Of a stretch of DNA of 64,000 nucleotides, positions 43,138 to 51,038 are shown one piece after another (the stretch's first letter is position 1; each line of letters opens with the position of its first letter). This DNA is from Raineyella sp. W15-4 (GTDB taxonomy: Bacteria; Actinomycetota; Actinomycetes; Propionibacteriales; Propionibacteriaceae). The position numbers were made by a program, and so were the translations under genes. The notes beneath the pieces are model-generated. The model had not been told where the DNA came from, searched no databases, and saw nothing but the letters and a program-made list of their open reading frames with translations. The stretch lies in NCBI RefSeq assembly GCF_033170155.1, contig NZ_CP137079.1:3410001-3474000 (forward strand). The letters run 5' to 3'.

Positions 43138-43824
43138 ATGACCACTGCGGGGCCTCTTGGGCACCGAGGGAACACAACGCCACCGCTGAGCAGGGACCGG
43201 GTGCTGCAGGCCGCCGTGGCGATCGCCGACGACGCCGGCCTCGCTGGCCTGACGATGCGCTCGTTGGGCCAACGGCTCGGAGTGCAGGCGATGTCGCTCT
43301 ACCACTATCTCCACGGCAAGGAAGATCTGCTCGACGGCATCATCGACATCGTGTTCGCCGAGATCGACCTGCCGGACGTCACGGGCCCGTGGCGGGAGCA
43401 GCTCCGACGGCGATCGGAGTCGGCCCGGGCGGTGCTGGCTCGCCACCCCTGGGCGCTGGCGCTGCTGGAGACCCGGACCAGTCCCGGGCCGGCCACCCTG
43501 CGCCACCACGACGCCGTGCTCGGCGTCCTCCGCAACGGGGGCTTCACCCTGGAGCAGACCGCCCGGGCGTACGCCGTGCTCGACGCGTACGTGTACGGCT
43601 TCGCCCTGCAGGAGGCCTCGCTGCCGTTCGACGGCGGCGACACCGCGGTCGAGGTCTCCGGGGCGATCCTCGCCGGTGTCCGGCCCGAGGACTACCCCTA
43701 TCTGACGGAATTCGCCACCGACCAGGTGGCCCGGCCCGATTACGACTTCGGCGACCAGTTCGACGACGGTCTCGACCTCATCCTCGACGGGTTGGGCCGG
43801 CTGCGGGACGGCGAAGACGCCTGA
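43138..43824 (+). CDS. TetR/AcrR-family transcriptional regulator
   Basis: A 228-aa regulator. The helix-turn-helix near residues 20-65 (LSRDRVLQAAVAIADDAGLAGLTMRSLGQRLGVQAMSLYHYLHGKEDLLDG) is followed by a TetR_C-type ligand domain (ILAGVRPEDYPYLTEFA, GLDLILDGL). ATG 43138 is preferred because homology starts at about LSRDRVL; longer frames run back into the channel gene. It follows the K+ channel by 55 bp with a tandem repeat in between. It may regulate itself; its ligand is unknown. Confidence 0.88.
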   Translation: MTTAGPLGHRGNTTPPLSRDRVLQAAVAIADDAGLAGLTMRSLGQRLGVQAMSLYHYLHGKEDLLDGIIDIVFAEIDLPDVTGPWREQLRRRSESARAVLARHPWALALLETRTSPGPATLRHHDAVLGVLRNGGFTLEQTARAYAVLDAYVYGFALQEASLPFDGGDTAVEVSGAILAGVRPEDYPYLTEFATDQVARPDYDFGDQFDDGLDLILDGLGRLRDGEDA

Positions 43825-43894
43825 ACGTCCGGAGCAGCGGTGGACGCCCGGGCGAGCGCCCACCGTACGGCCCACCGGGCGGGAGAACGAGAAT

Positions 43895-43919
43895 CGCCCG
43901 GCTCTCGACGAGCCGGGCG
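43895..43919 (-). terminator. Bidirectional hairpin between the tetR-type gene and tRNA-Gly
   Basis: CGCCCGGCTC (43895-43904) pairs perfectly with GAGCCGGGCG (43910-43919) around 5 nt. On the minus strand it begins 7 bp after the tRNA and is followed by a T/C-rich run, as expected for a tRNA terminator. Confidence 0.7.
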
Positions 43920-43925
43920 ACGTGG

Positions 43926-43996
43926 AGCGGATGACGGGAATCGAACCCGCGTTCTCAGCTTGGGAAGCTGATGTTCTACCATTAAACTACATCCGC
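43926..43996 (-). tRNA. tRNA-Gly (anticodon CCC)
   Basis: The 71-nt minus-strand sequence folds as a cloverleaf. The 7-bp acceptor GCGGATG pairs with CATCCGC. The D arm contains TTTAATGGTAGAA. The anticodon stem TCAGC/GCTGA encloses loop TTCCCAA, so the anticodon is CCC, reading GGG. The T arm has GGTTCGAATCC. The 3' CCA is not encoded. Downstream lies the hairpin at 43895-43919. Confidence 0.95.
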
Positions 43997-44019
43997 GGAA
44001 CTGCCCGGACAGCTTAGCA

Positions 44020-44048
44020 GCCTCCGACACGAGTTGCATCTCGGAGGC
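44020..44048. promoter_or_regulatory. Inverted repeat upstream of tRNA-Gly
   Basis: GCCTCCGA (44020-44027) and TCGGAGGC (44041-44048), 13-nt spacer, in the 256-bp gap between tRNA-Gly and the redoxin gene. It may overlap the tRNA promoter. Nothing else is recognised in this gap. Confidence 0.3.
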
Positions 44049-44252
44049 GGATCGGCGTTCGCGCGAGGGTGAGTCGGCGGTGGGCGTAAGCCGATCCTGA
44101 CCGCTCACCCCTCGCGGAGGTGGCGCGGGTCGGCCAGATCGGCGCAATGGCGCGGTTCTCACTGGCTGAGGCGCCGGGGCCTCGAGCTGAGTTGTCAGGA
44201 TCAGCTCACCGCCAGGGACCAACCCGCTATGCCCCGGCGTGTTGCGGTCGCC

Positions 44253-44891
44253 TCAGCCGACCAGATGGTTCTTGATCTCCTTCAGCAGGTCGTCCGGCGA
44301 CAGCCACATCGACGGGTACTCGCCGTACCACCGCTGCTGCCCCGCCGCGTCGATCAGCACGAAGCTGTGGCCGGGCAGCCCTTGGTGCATGCCCTTGCCG
44401 AGGGTGTCGTACGCCTTCGAGACCGTCCCGTCGTCCAGCAGGAACGGCGTCGTCACCTTGTTCGCCGCCATGTCGGCGAGGATCTGGTCGCGGGAGTTCA
44501 TCACGATCGGCAGCACCACGACGTCGGCGGCCGCGAAGTCAGCCTGACGCTTCTCGATCTCACCCATCTGGGCGATGCAGATCTGGCAGCCGGCGCCCTC
44601 GCTGAAGTACAGCACGACGTTCTTGCCGCGCAGGTCCGACAGCCGATGGGTCACGCCCGCGGTGTCGGTCAGGGTGAAGTCCGGCGCCTGATGCGCCCCG
44701 TCGGAGCGGGTCGGCAGGCTGGTGAGGATGCCGGCCACCACCAGAGCGACCGCCACCACGATGCCGATGCCCCAGGCGATCAGCCGGTTGCGGTGCCGGC
44801 GGGCATCGCGGCGCTCCAACGCGGCCAGCTTCTGGCGCGCCTGCGCCTGGTGGGAGGTCGGCGTCGGGGACGTGCGGGTCTTCGTGCTCAT
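44253..44891 (-). CDS. Membrane-anchored thioredoxin-fold (redoxin/TlpA-like) protein
   Basis: A 212-aa protein. A charged N terminus and one transmembrane helix (LIAWGIGIVVAVALVVAGIL, about 39-58) place the redoxin domain outside the membrane. The active site is GAGCQICIAQM, a CxxC near residue 103. The C-terminal half has the redoxin SFVLIDAAGQQRWYG segment. It lies beside ccdA, which would supply reductant across the membrane; together they may reduce disulfides or mature copper or heme proteins. ATG 44891 has GAGGTG upstream. Confidence 0.83.
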   Translation of the reverse strand: MSTKTRTSPTPTSHQAQARQKLAALERRDARRHRNRLIAWGIGIVVAVALVVAGILTSLPTRSDGAHQAPDFTLTDTAGVTHRLSDLRGKNVVLYFSEGAGCQICIAQMGEIEKRQADFAAADVVVLPIVMNSRDQILADMAANKVTTPFLLDDGTVSKAYDTLGKGMHQGLPGHSFVLIDAAGQQRWYGEYPSMWLSPDDLLKEIKNHLVG

Positions 44892-44946
44892 GTGGTCACA
44901 CCTCGTCATACGAGTCGGGTTGTCCGTGCCGGAAGGCCGGGCGATG

Positions 44947-45975
44947 TCAGTGGCAGGGGGGCCCGCTGGAGCGCGCGCCGGCCGAGGTGGACGACGCGGC
45001 GGATCCACGCGGCGGTCGACCTCCGGACGTTCCCGCGGGAACGTCCCCGTCGGGCGCGTCCCCGTCCGACCTGTTGCTGTCGTACGCGTCCCCGTCGTAC
45101 GGGCCAGGCACCGGGCTCGGGCGCCGATCCCGCAGCGTGGCGATGACGAAGATCGCGACGAGGGCGAGCAGGCCGAGGCCGAGCACGGCCTCCGGGACCG
45201 GCTGGGCCCAGATCTCGATCCGGCGGAACATCGCGGCGACACCCTCGCCGATGGCGACCTGGAAGCCGGGGCCCTGCGTCATGGTGCCGCTGTTGGCCAG
45301 CTGGATCACGAAGCCGCCCATCACCGCGAAGGCGATCGCCACCAGGATGTTCACCGCATTGGTGTGGATGCGCCGTCGTCCGAGCCGGATCGTCACCGGC
45401 CGGGCCCGCAGAAAGGTCCGCTCCCCGAGCCGGAGCCGGTCCCAGAGCAGGGCCATCACGAACAGCGGGAAGACCATCCCGAAGACGTACGCCAGGCCCA
45501 GCGCCAGACCGCCGATCGGGCTGGCGGACAGCGCCGACAGTGTCATCACCCCGGCGAGGACCGGGGCGCAGCAGGCGGAGGCGACCCCGGAGAACACCCC
45601 GAGGGAGAAGAAACTCGCCGAGTCGCCGCGCCGGGTGTCGGGGGCGCGCAGGATCGACGGGAGGGACCACATTCGCCCGGTCAGCGACCAGACGGCCAGC
45701 AGGATCATCAGCAGGCCGCCGGCCCAGTAGAGCACCCGGTGGTAGTGCGCGATCGCGCCCGACAGCAGCCCCATGCCCAGAGTCAGTGGCAGCATCACCA
45801 GCCCGAGGCCGGCGGTGAAGACGAAGGTCAGCGGCAGCAGCCGCCACCGACGGTTCTTTGCCGCCGCCGCCAGGTAGCTGGGTGCCAGGAAGACGATGCA
45901 ACAGGGCGCGAAGAGCGCCACCCCACCGGCGAAGAATGCCGCCAGCACCGAGCCGGTGGTGAGCAGATCCCCCAT
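44947..45975 (-). CDS. ccdA: Cytochrome c biogenesis protein CcdA-like thiol transporter
   Basis: A 342-aa polytopic protein of the DsbD/CcdA family. The redox cysteines sit in LFAPCCIVFLAPSYL (about residue 25) and SGVASACCAPVLAGV (about 135); both have CC pairs rather than single Cys. It passes electrons from cytoplasmic thioredoxin to extracytoplasmic redoxins such as the one encoded next to it. The C-terminal ~60 residues are hydrophilic and low-complexity, and their DNA contains the 22-bp palindrome. ATG 45975 lies 3 bp after the stop of the glutaredoxin-like gene. Confidence 0.85.
   Translation of the reverse strand: MGDLLTTGSVLAAFFAGGVALFAPCCIVFLAPSYLAAAAKNRRWRLLPLTFVFTAGLGLVMLPLTLGMGLLSGAIAHYHRVLYWAGGLLMILLAVWSLTGRMWSLPSILRAPDTRRGDSASFFSLGVFSGVASACCAPVLAGVMTLSALSASPIGGLALGLAYVFGMVFPLFVMALLWDRLRLGERTFLRARPVTIRLGRRRIHTNAVNILVAIAFAVMGGFVIQLANSGTMTQGPGFQVAIGEGVAAMFRRIEIWAQPVPEAVLGLGLLALVAIFVIATLRDRRPSPVPGPYDGDAYDSNRSDGDAPDGDVPAGTSGGRPPRGSAASSTSAGARSSGPPCH
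45025..45046. repeat. Perfect 22-bp palindrome around GACGTTCCCGCGGGAACGTC (copy 4)
   Basis: The longest copy: the 20-mer GACGTTCCCGCGGGAACGTC is flanked by G and C to give 22 perfectly self-complementary bases. It is embedded in the low-complexity tail of ccdA. Confidence 0.85.
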
Positions 45976-45978
45976 TCG

Positions 45979-46281
45979 TCAGGCCGCTTTCCGCGCCTGG
46001 GTGCGCAGCAGTCGGCGCAGCCGGCGGCGCGAGAGCCGGCCGGAGCCGACGTACGTCCCGTCGAGCAGCACCAGCGGGGTCATCGGCGCCCGTAGCTCCT
46101 GGAGCAGCGCTCGCCCCTCCCTGGACCGCGCGTCGACCCGCTCCACGACCAAGGAGAACTCGCGGCCGAGTTCGGCCAGGACAATCTCGGCCTCGGCACA
46201 GAAGTGGCAGGCCTCGGCGGTCACCATCGTCACCACCGGCGCGCCGGATGCCGATCCACGCTCGTCTTCCATCACGGTCAT
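45979..46281 (-). CDS. Glutaredoxin-like thiol protein
   Basis: A 100-aa cytoplasmic thioredoxin-fold protein with active site EACHFCAEAE (CxxC at about residues 25-28) and the cis-Pro region MTPLVLLDG. The Arg-rich C terminus (RLSRRRLRRLLRTQ) is odd and may contact membrane or nucleic acid. ATG 46281 or 46272 could be used. It is first in the leftward ccdA-redoxin group and divergent from the response regulator, sharing the promoter region with the GTCAAG direct repeat at 46321. Confidence 0.78.
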   Translation of the reverse strand: MTVMEDERGSASGAPVVTMVTAEACHFCAEAEIVLAELGREFSLVVERVDARSREGRALLQELRAPMTPLVLLDGTYVGSGRLSRRRLRRLLRTQARKAA

Positions 46282-46320
46282 GACCCTCCCGCGGCGATGT
46301 CCAGACCGGCCCGGGAAACG

Positions 46321-46337
46321 GTCAAGACCTGGTCAAG
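46321..46337. promoter_or_regulatory. 11-bp-spaced GTCAAG direct repeat (putative response-regulator box A)
   Basis: GTCAAG at 46321-46326 and 46332-46337, exactly 11 bp apart, the usual spacing of OmpR/PhoB-type half-sites. It lies between the divergent glutaredoxin-like and response-regulator genes, about 60 bp before the latter's start. Confidence 0.5.
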
Positions 46338-46383
46338 AGTCGTGGCCATCGAGGCCGGGACACGCCGGGGCATACTGGCGGGC

Positions 46384-47100
46384 ATGGCTGACCCAGAAGT
46401 CGGAGCCCCGCGCGTCCTGGTCGTGGACGACGAGAAGGCGCTCGCGAGCGTGATCGCCTCCTACCTCGAGCAGGCGGGCTTCCAGGTCCTGCAGGAGCAC
46501 ACCGGCCCGGCGGCGGTATCGGCCGCCGAGCGGGATGACCCGGACGTGGTCGTCCTCGATCTCGGCCTGCCCGGGCTGGACGGGGTGGAGGTGTGCCGGC
46601 GGATCCGGACCTTCTCGGACTGCTACATCCTGATGCTCACCGCGCGTGGCGACGAGGTGGACAGGCTGATCGGACTGTCGGTGGGCGCGGACGACTACAT
46701 CACCAAACCGTTCAGCAATCGCGAACTCGTGGCCCGGGTCCGGACCGTGTTGCGACGTCCCCGCCGGACAGCGGGTGACACCGACGTCGAGGGCGAACCG
46801 ATCCGTGAGTTCGGCGACCTGCGGATCGACCCGAACGGGCACGAGGTGTGGATCAGGCAGACCCCAGTCCAGCTCACCCGGACCGAGTTCGACATCCTGG
46901 ACGCCATCTCGAGACGACCCCGGTTCGCCTTGAGTCGTCGCCAGCTGATGGACGAGGTCTGGGGCGAAGCATGGGTCGGTGACGAGCACGTGGTCGATGT
47001 CCACATCGCCAATCTGCGGCGCAAGCTGGGCGATGATCCCGGCGCTCCCCACTACGTCCTGACCGTACGTGGCGTCGGCTACCGGATGGGCAGGGGATGA
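46384..47100 (+). CDS. OmpR/PhoB-family response regulator
   Basis: A 238-aa two-component regulator. The receiver domain has the acidic pocket VVDDE, phospho-acceptor Asp in VVLDLGLPGLDG (about residue 58), and Lys in ITKPFSNRE. A winged-helix effector domain follows (LTRTEFDILDAISRRPRFALSRRQLMDEVWG, ending VRGVGYRMG). It overlaps the kinase gene by 4 bp. ATG 46384 is 7 bp after CATACT, suggesting a leaderless mRNA. Its location within the copper/thiol island, and the matching direct repeats at four promoters there, suggest a copper or redox stress regulator. Confidence 0.93.
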   Translation: MADPEVGAPRVLVVDDEKALASVIASYLEQAGFQVLQEHTGPAAVSAAERDDPDVVVLDLGLPGLDGVEVCRRIRTFSDCYILMLTARGDEVDRLIGLSVGADDYITKPFSNRELVARVRTVLRRPRRTAGDTDVEGEPIREFGDLRIDPNGHEVWIRQTPVQLTRTEFDILDAISRRPRFALSRRQLMDEVWGEAWVGDEHVVDVHIANLRRKLGDDPGAPHYVLTVRGVGYRMGRG

Positions 47101-48221
47101 ACCGCGACAGCCCTACGACCGCCGGCTGGGGGCTGGGGGCGCGGCTCTTCGTGTCGCAGGCCCTCGCCCACCTGGCGAGCGTCCTCACCGTGGGCGTGGT
47201 GGCGGTGATTGTCGGCCCGCCGCTCTTCCACATCCACCTCATGGAGAGCGGTCACCTCGCAGATTCGCCGGAGATGCCCCACATCGAGCGCGCCTTCACG
47301 GATGCCGGCCTGGTCTCGCTCGGGGTGGGCCTGGTCGTCGCCCTGGTGCTCTCGCTAGCGGTCGCTTGGTACGTCACCCGACGGATCAGGACCCCGGTCG
47401 GCACTCTCACCGATGCCGCCCTACGAATGAGTGCCGGCGACTACGGCACCCGGGTGTCCGTCACCGGGCCGGGCTCGGAGCTCGCCACCCTCGGGGACTC
47501 CTTCAACCGGATGGCCGCACGACTCGGCACCGTGGAGGAGACTCGCCGACGGCTGCTGGCCGACCTCGCGCACGAGATGCGCACCCCGGTCGCCACGCTG
47601 AACGCCTACCTGGAAGCGATCGCCGACGGCGTCACACCGTGGGACGACTCGACCCGGGCGATCCTGGAGCACCAGGCCGAACGGCTGAGCCGGCTGGCTC
47701 GTGACCTCGACGATGTGTCGCGGGCGGAGGAGGGCCGGGTGAGCCTGGACCCGAGCATCCAGAGCCTGGCCGCCCTCATCGACGCGGCTGTCGGCCAAGT
47801 CCGGCAGCGCTACGACGCCGACGGCGTGCAACTCACCCGGCAGGTGGTGGACACGGAGGTGAGAGTCGACCCGCAACGGATCTCGCAGGTCCTCGGCAAC
47901 CTGCTGGGCAACGCGCTGCGGCACACCCCGCGTGGCGGCACGGTCACCATCACGGCGGCTCTCCAGCGTCGGAGGGCAACCATCCGGGTCACCGACACCG
48001 GCGAAGGGATGAGCGACGAGCAGTTGTCGCACATCTTCGAGCGCTTCTACCGTGGCGAGACCGCCAGGGAGCGCGACAAGGCCGGCTCCGGCATCGGGCT
48101 CACGATCGCCAGGGCGCTCGCCGAAGCACACGGCGGCACCCTGACGGCGACCAGCCCCGGACCGGGGTTGGGCTCGACCTTCACGCTCACCCTCCCGCTC
48201 GAGCAGCGCCCCACAGGCTGA
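47097..48221 (+). CDS. Sensor histidine kinase
   Basis: A 374-aa membrane kinase with two transmembrane helices (about 17-43 and 75-97) enclosing a short ~30-residue external loop that contains HIHLMESGHL and MPH. That His/Met-rich loop could bind metal. A HAMP domain (TRRIRTPVGTLTDAALRMSAGDY), HisKA with LLADLAHEMRTPVATL and a HATPase domain (NLLGNALRHTPRGG, DTGEGM, GSGIGLTIARALAEAHGG) follow. The GTG/ATG overlap with the regulator gives a two-gene operon. The ligand is inferred to be Cu from loop and context only. Confidence 0.92.
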   Translation: MNRDSPTTAGWGLGARLFVSQALAHLASVLTVGVVAVIVGPPLFHIHLMESGHLADSPEMPHIERAFTDAGLVSLGVGLVVALVLSLAVAWYVTRRIRTPVGTLTDAALRMSAGDYGTRVSVTGPGSELATLGDSFNRMAARLGTVEETRRRLLADLAHEMRTPVATLNAYLEAIADGVTPWDDSTRAILEHQAERLSRLARDLDDVSRAEEGRVSLDPSIQSLAALIDAAVGQVRQRYDADGVQLTRQVVDTEVRVDPQRISQVLGNLLGNALRHTPRGGTVTITAALQRRRATIRVTDTGEGMSDEQLSHIFERFYRGETARERDKAGSGIGLTIARALAEAHGGTLTATSPGPGLGSTFTLTLPLEQRPTG

Positions 48222-48246
48222 GCACTGCTGCGGCCGGCCACGAGGG

Positions 48247-49782
48247 TCACCGCGGGGTGGCGTTGAGCAGGATCATCATCCCGGCCTCGGCGTGGTAGAT
48301 GTTGTGGCAGTGCACCGCCCACTGGCCGGGGTCGGGGTCCAGGTCGATGACACGGGACTCCATCGGCGCCAGCAGCACGGTGTCCTTGCGCAGGCCGCTG
48401 TCGGCCAGCGCGAATGCCGGCCCGTGCAGATGCAGCGGATGGGTCATCATCGTCTGGTTGGCCACCCGGATCCGCAGCCGCTGGCCCGCCGTCGCGGTCA
48501 ACGGGGTGTTCTTGCCGAACGAGGCGCCGTTGATGGTCCACTGGTAGGGCTGCATCTGCCCGCCGAGGACCAGGTCGAGCGTGGTGTCCGGGGTCCGCTG
48601 CGGCAGCCGTGCGGCGTCGGCGGACTGCAGCGTCGAGCCGATCAGCACCTGCCCGTTCAGCTCAGCGGGCCGCACGTCGGCGGCGGGAGCGGCGCCGGCG
48701 CCGGTGCGGACGACCGCCATCGCCTGGCCGGTCTTGCTGAACGGCGCGGCGACCAGCGGAAAGGCGCCGTCATTGAGGGTGACGACGGCGTCGTAGCGCT
48801 CCCCCATCCCCAGATAGAAGGCGCCGGTCTCGGTGGGCCGTACGGCGTGTCCGTCGGCGTGGGTGATGGTCATCCGGTGGCCGCCGAGGGCGACGCTGAA
48901 GATCGTGTCGGAGGCGGCGTTGATGAACCGGATCCGGATCTTCTGGCCCGGCTTTGCGGTGAAGACGGCCGGATCGGCCGGGACCCGGCCGTTGATCAGG
49001 AAGTGCGGGTAGGTGACGTCGCCGGAGTCTCCCCACGGCGCGGGGCCCATCGCCATCCCCCCGGACGAACCCGTCCCGGTCGAGGAAGTCCCGGTCGAGG
49101 CTCCCCCGCCCATCGAACCGTGGCCCATCCCCCCGTTCCCGGTCATCCCGCCCATTGAGCCGCCGCCGTCGATCAGCTTCTTCAGCACATCATCGGGAGT
49201 GGTCCCGGTGCCGTCGATCCAGTCGTCCAGCACGACGATCCACTCCGCGTCGTACGCCCCCGGCTCGGCCGGATCGTCGATGATGAGCGGGGCATAGAGG
49301 CCGCGGTCGAGCTGGACCCCGGAGTGCGGGTGGAAGAAGTAGGTGCCCGGATCGGGAGCGGTGAACTCGTAGAGATACTGCGTCCCGGGCCTGATCGGGT
49401 CCTGGGTGACCCCGGGCACGCCGTCGGCGGCGTTGCTGACCCGTACGCCGTGCCAGTGCACCGATGTGTCGGTGGGCAGGCGGTTGTCCACGGTGACGCG
49501 CAGGAAGTCACCGGCGGTCGCCCGGATCGTCTGTCCGGGCACCGTGTCGCCATACGCCCAGGTCTGCACCGTGGTGCCGGCGAGGTCGAGCGTCGTCGGT
49601 CGGGGAGTCAGCGACGCGGTCACCAGCCGCTGACCGGGCGTGGGCGAGGCACTCGGGACCGGGCCGATCGTGCCGGCTCCGCCCGTCGGGGTGATACGGG
49701 CGCAGGCGGCGAGGCCCCCGGTGCCGGCCAGGCCGAGGCCGGCGAGCAGCAGGTTGCGGCGGGACAGGTGAGGTCGGGTCAT
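48247..49782 (-). CDS. Tat-exported multicopper oxidase
   Basis: A 511-aa three-domain cupredoxin oxidase. The N-terminal Tat signal SRRNLLLAGLGLAGTGGLAAC ends in a lipobox-like Cys. Copper motifs are HWHGVR and FFHPHSG in domain 1 and HPLHLHG and HCHNIYHAEAGMM in domain 3, forming the type 1 and trinuclear sites. A Gly/Met/Ser-rich insertion (about residues 210-240, GGMTGNGGMGHGSMGG) is typical of copper-handling CueO-like enzymes. It likely oxidises Cu(I) in the cell envelope. Convergent with the histidine kinase gene, 25 bp apart. Confidence 0.92.
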   Translation of the reverse strand: MTRPHLSRRNLLLAGLGLAGTGGLAACARITPTGGAGTIGPVPSASPTPGQRLVTASLTPRPTTLDLAGTTVQTWAYGDTVPGQTIRATAGDFLRVTVDNRLPTDTSVHWHGVRVSNAADGVPGVTQDPIRPGTQYLYEFTAPDPGTYFFHPHSGVQLDRGLYAPLIIDDPAEPGAYDAEWIVVLDDWIDGTGTTPDDVLKKLIDGGGSMGGMTGNGGMGHGSMGGGASTGTSSTGTGSSGGMAMGPAPWGDSGDVTYPHFLINGRVPADPAVFTAKPGQKIRIRFINAASDTIFSVALGGHRMTITHADGHAVRPTETGAFYLGMGERYDAVVTLNDGAFPLVAAPFSKTGQAMAVVRTGAGAAPAADVRPAELNGQVLIGSTLQSADAARLPQRTPDTTLDLVLGGQMQPYQWTINGASFGKNTPLTATAGQRLRIRVANQTMMTHPLHLHGPAFALADSGLRKDTVLLAPMESRVIDLDPDPGQWAVHCHNIYHAEAGMMILLNATPR

Positions 49783-49927
49783 GGTGCCTTCCGGGGTACG
49801 GGGTCGGTCCGGTGACGCGGTAGTCGAAGGGGATCAGGCCAGTGCTGCAGGCCCATTCCGGCGTTCCACCGCGTCGTGCATGCCAGCCAGTCGACCGTCG
49901 ATGCCCCGCGAAGAGGCTCAGAGTGGC

Positions 49928-49944
49928 ACAAAGATCCGGTCAAG
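49928..49944. promoter_or_regulatory. GTCAAG box B upstream of the multicopper oxidase gene
   Basis: GTCAAG at 49939-49944 with a degenerate partner ACAAAG 11 bp before it (49928-49933), in the 170-bp gap before the oxidase start. One half-site is good, the other weak. Confidence 0.35.
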
Positions 49945-49952
49945 TCGACGGG

Positions 49953-50288
49953 TCAGTCCCGGCCACCACCGTGCCCACCGTGTCCACCCATGCCCAGGTG
50001 CATGAACAGCATCATGCCGACGCACAGCAGAGCCGGCACCAGCGTGCCGAGACCGGCCCCTCGGAACAGGATGAGGTAACCGGACACTCCGACCACCGGC
50101 ACGCACATCACGAGCATCATCCACAGGTGTCCGCCATGGCCCTGGTGGGCCGGACGGCGCCGATCAGGCGCGGTGTGATCAGGCGCGGCGTCGTGGCATG
50201 CGTACTGGTCCTGCGAGGCGACGTGCGTCACGGCATCGCGGTCCTGGGCAGCCTTGGTCGGACGGACGGTCTGGACGGGGTGGGACAT
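49953..50288 (-). CDS. Small His/Gly-rich membrane protein (DUF2933-like?)
   Basis: A 111-aa protein. A hydrophilic N-terminal half with scattered His and Cys is followed by two membrane segments (WMMLVMCVPVVGVSGYLIL and LVPALLCVGMMLFMHLGM) and a GHGGHGGG tail. Met, Cys and His near the membrane suggest metal handling. Similar small membrane proteins occur in copper clusters, perhaps of the DUF2933 family, but I cannot confirm that. It is upstream of the multicopper oxidase on the same strand. Confidence 0.6.
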   Translation of the reverse strand: MSHPVQTVRPTKAAQDRDAVTHVASQDQYACHDAAPDHTAPDRRRPAHQGHGGHLWMMLVMCVPVVGVSGYLILFRGAGLGTLVPALLCVGMMLFMHLGMGGHGGHGGGRD

Positions 50289-50365
50289 GGGTTCTCCTGA
50301 TGGGTGAGAGAGGGACGTTGGAATGAAGCAAGGCGCGAACGGAGGCGAGGCGCGAACGGAGTCCG

Positions 50366-50833
50366 TCAGGACGGGTGGTGCGCGGCGTGGTCGGTTTGGG
50401 TCACCGCAGGAGCAGGTGGGGCAGGGTCAGGGCGGACCGCGTTGCTGATCAACGGGGCGAGCCAGAGCGTGGATGCGGTGAACATCGCCGCGTAGCTGAC
50501 CGTGGCGACCATGGGGGCCCACCAGGTGCCGAACCGTCGGCGCAGCCGTAACAGAAAGGGGGCACTCGCCGCGAACCCCAACGCCGCGAAGAGGATGGTC
50601 CCGCCCGCACCGGCGATCAGGGCGGCGCCCAGCAGCGGAGCGACGTGGTGCAGCACGTGAGGTGCCGCGCCGGCGACGGCGCCCAGCGCCCCGGTGAAGA
50701 CGGCCAGTGGGCCCCTGCGGCGCGGACCAGCTCGGCCCGGAGCCTCAGCGGTAGGACTGCGGCGGCGGCCTTCCGGGTCGTGGACCTGCCGGACCGCACG
50801 GTCTGCCTCCTCGGGGCCGTTGAAGGTTGCCAT
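50366..50833 (-). CDS. Membrane protein of unknown function in the copper island
   Basis: A 155-aa protein with a charged N terminus (about 1-45) and three predicted membrane helices (VFTGALGAVAGAAPHVLHHVAPLLGAAL, GTILFAALGFAASAPFLL, VSYAAMFTASTLWLAPL). The C-terminal tail ends in His-rich DHAAHHPS. The first helix has HVLHHVAP, a possible metal site. No family is recognised. ATG 50833 is the first good in-frame start. Box C (50868) lies 35 bp upstream, so it may belong to the response regulator's regulon. Confidence 0.58.
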   Translation of the reverse strand: MATFNGPEEADRAVRQVHDPEGRRRSPTAEAPGRAGPRRRGPLAVFTGALGAVAGAAPHVLHHVAPLLGAALIAGAGGTILFAALGFAASAPFLLRLRRRFGTWWAPMVATVSYAAMFTASTLWLAPLISNAVRPDPAPPAPAVTQTDHAAHHPS

Positions 50834-50867
50834 GGCTCGAGCCTGCCCGGCTGATCCCCGCGGAAAG

Positions 50868-50884
50868 GACAAGGCTCCGTCAAG
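50868..50884. promoter_or_regulatory. GTCAAG direct repeat, box C
   Basis: GACAAG at 50868-50873 and GTCAAG at 50879-50884, exactly 11 bp apart, in the divergent region between the 155-aa membrane protein gene and copA. Confidence 0.45.
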
Positions 50885-50935
50885 AATCCCTGAACCACCG
50901 CCGAGTCGCCGATGGCGGTTGCGCCAGAACGAGAT

Positions 50936-50952
50936 CTTGATCCGAACTTGAC
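50936..50952. promoter_or_regulatory. GTCAAG direct repeat, box D (reverse orientation), upstream of copA
   Basis: On the minus strand GTCAAG (50952-50947) and ATCAAG (50941-50936) are 11 bp apart, about 90 bp upstream of the copA start. Confidence 0.5.
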
Positions 50953-50997
50953 GGCGCCCGGTGGTCTGCGGGCCGGCGGGTGACTACAGTCGAATAC

Positions 50998-51014
50998 ATA
51001 CCCCTAGGGGGTAT
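50998..51014. promoter_or_regulatory. CsoR-type copper operator
   Basis: ATACCCCTAGGGGGTAT is a near-perfect palindrome of the classical CsoR/RcnR G-tract type, 25 bp before the copA start. TACAGT at 50985-50990 is a fitting -10 box, so bound CsoR would cover the transcription start. No csoR gene is present in the window. Confidence 0.8.
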
Positions 51015-51038
51015 ATGAAGTCAGAAAGGAGGCGCGCG

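Noticed and set aside
44150-44230. Possible second tRNA or small RNA near the redoxin gene
   Set aside because: No cloverleaf or T-arm motif could be found.
50961-51038. Longer copA start at 50961 or 51015
   Set aside because: The upstream codons cover the -10 and CsoR palindrome; AGAAAGGAGG fits only the ATG at 51039.
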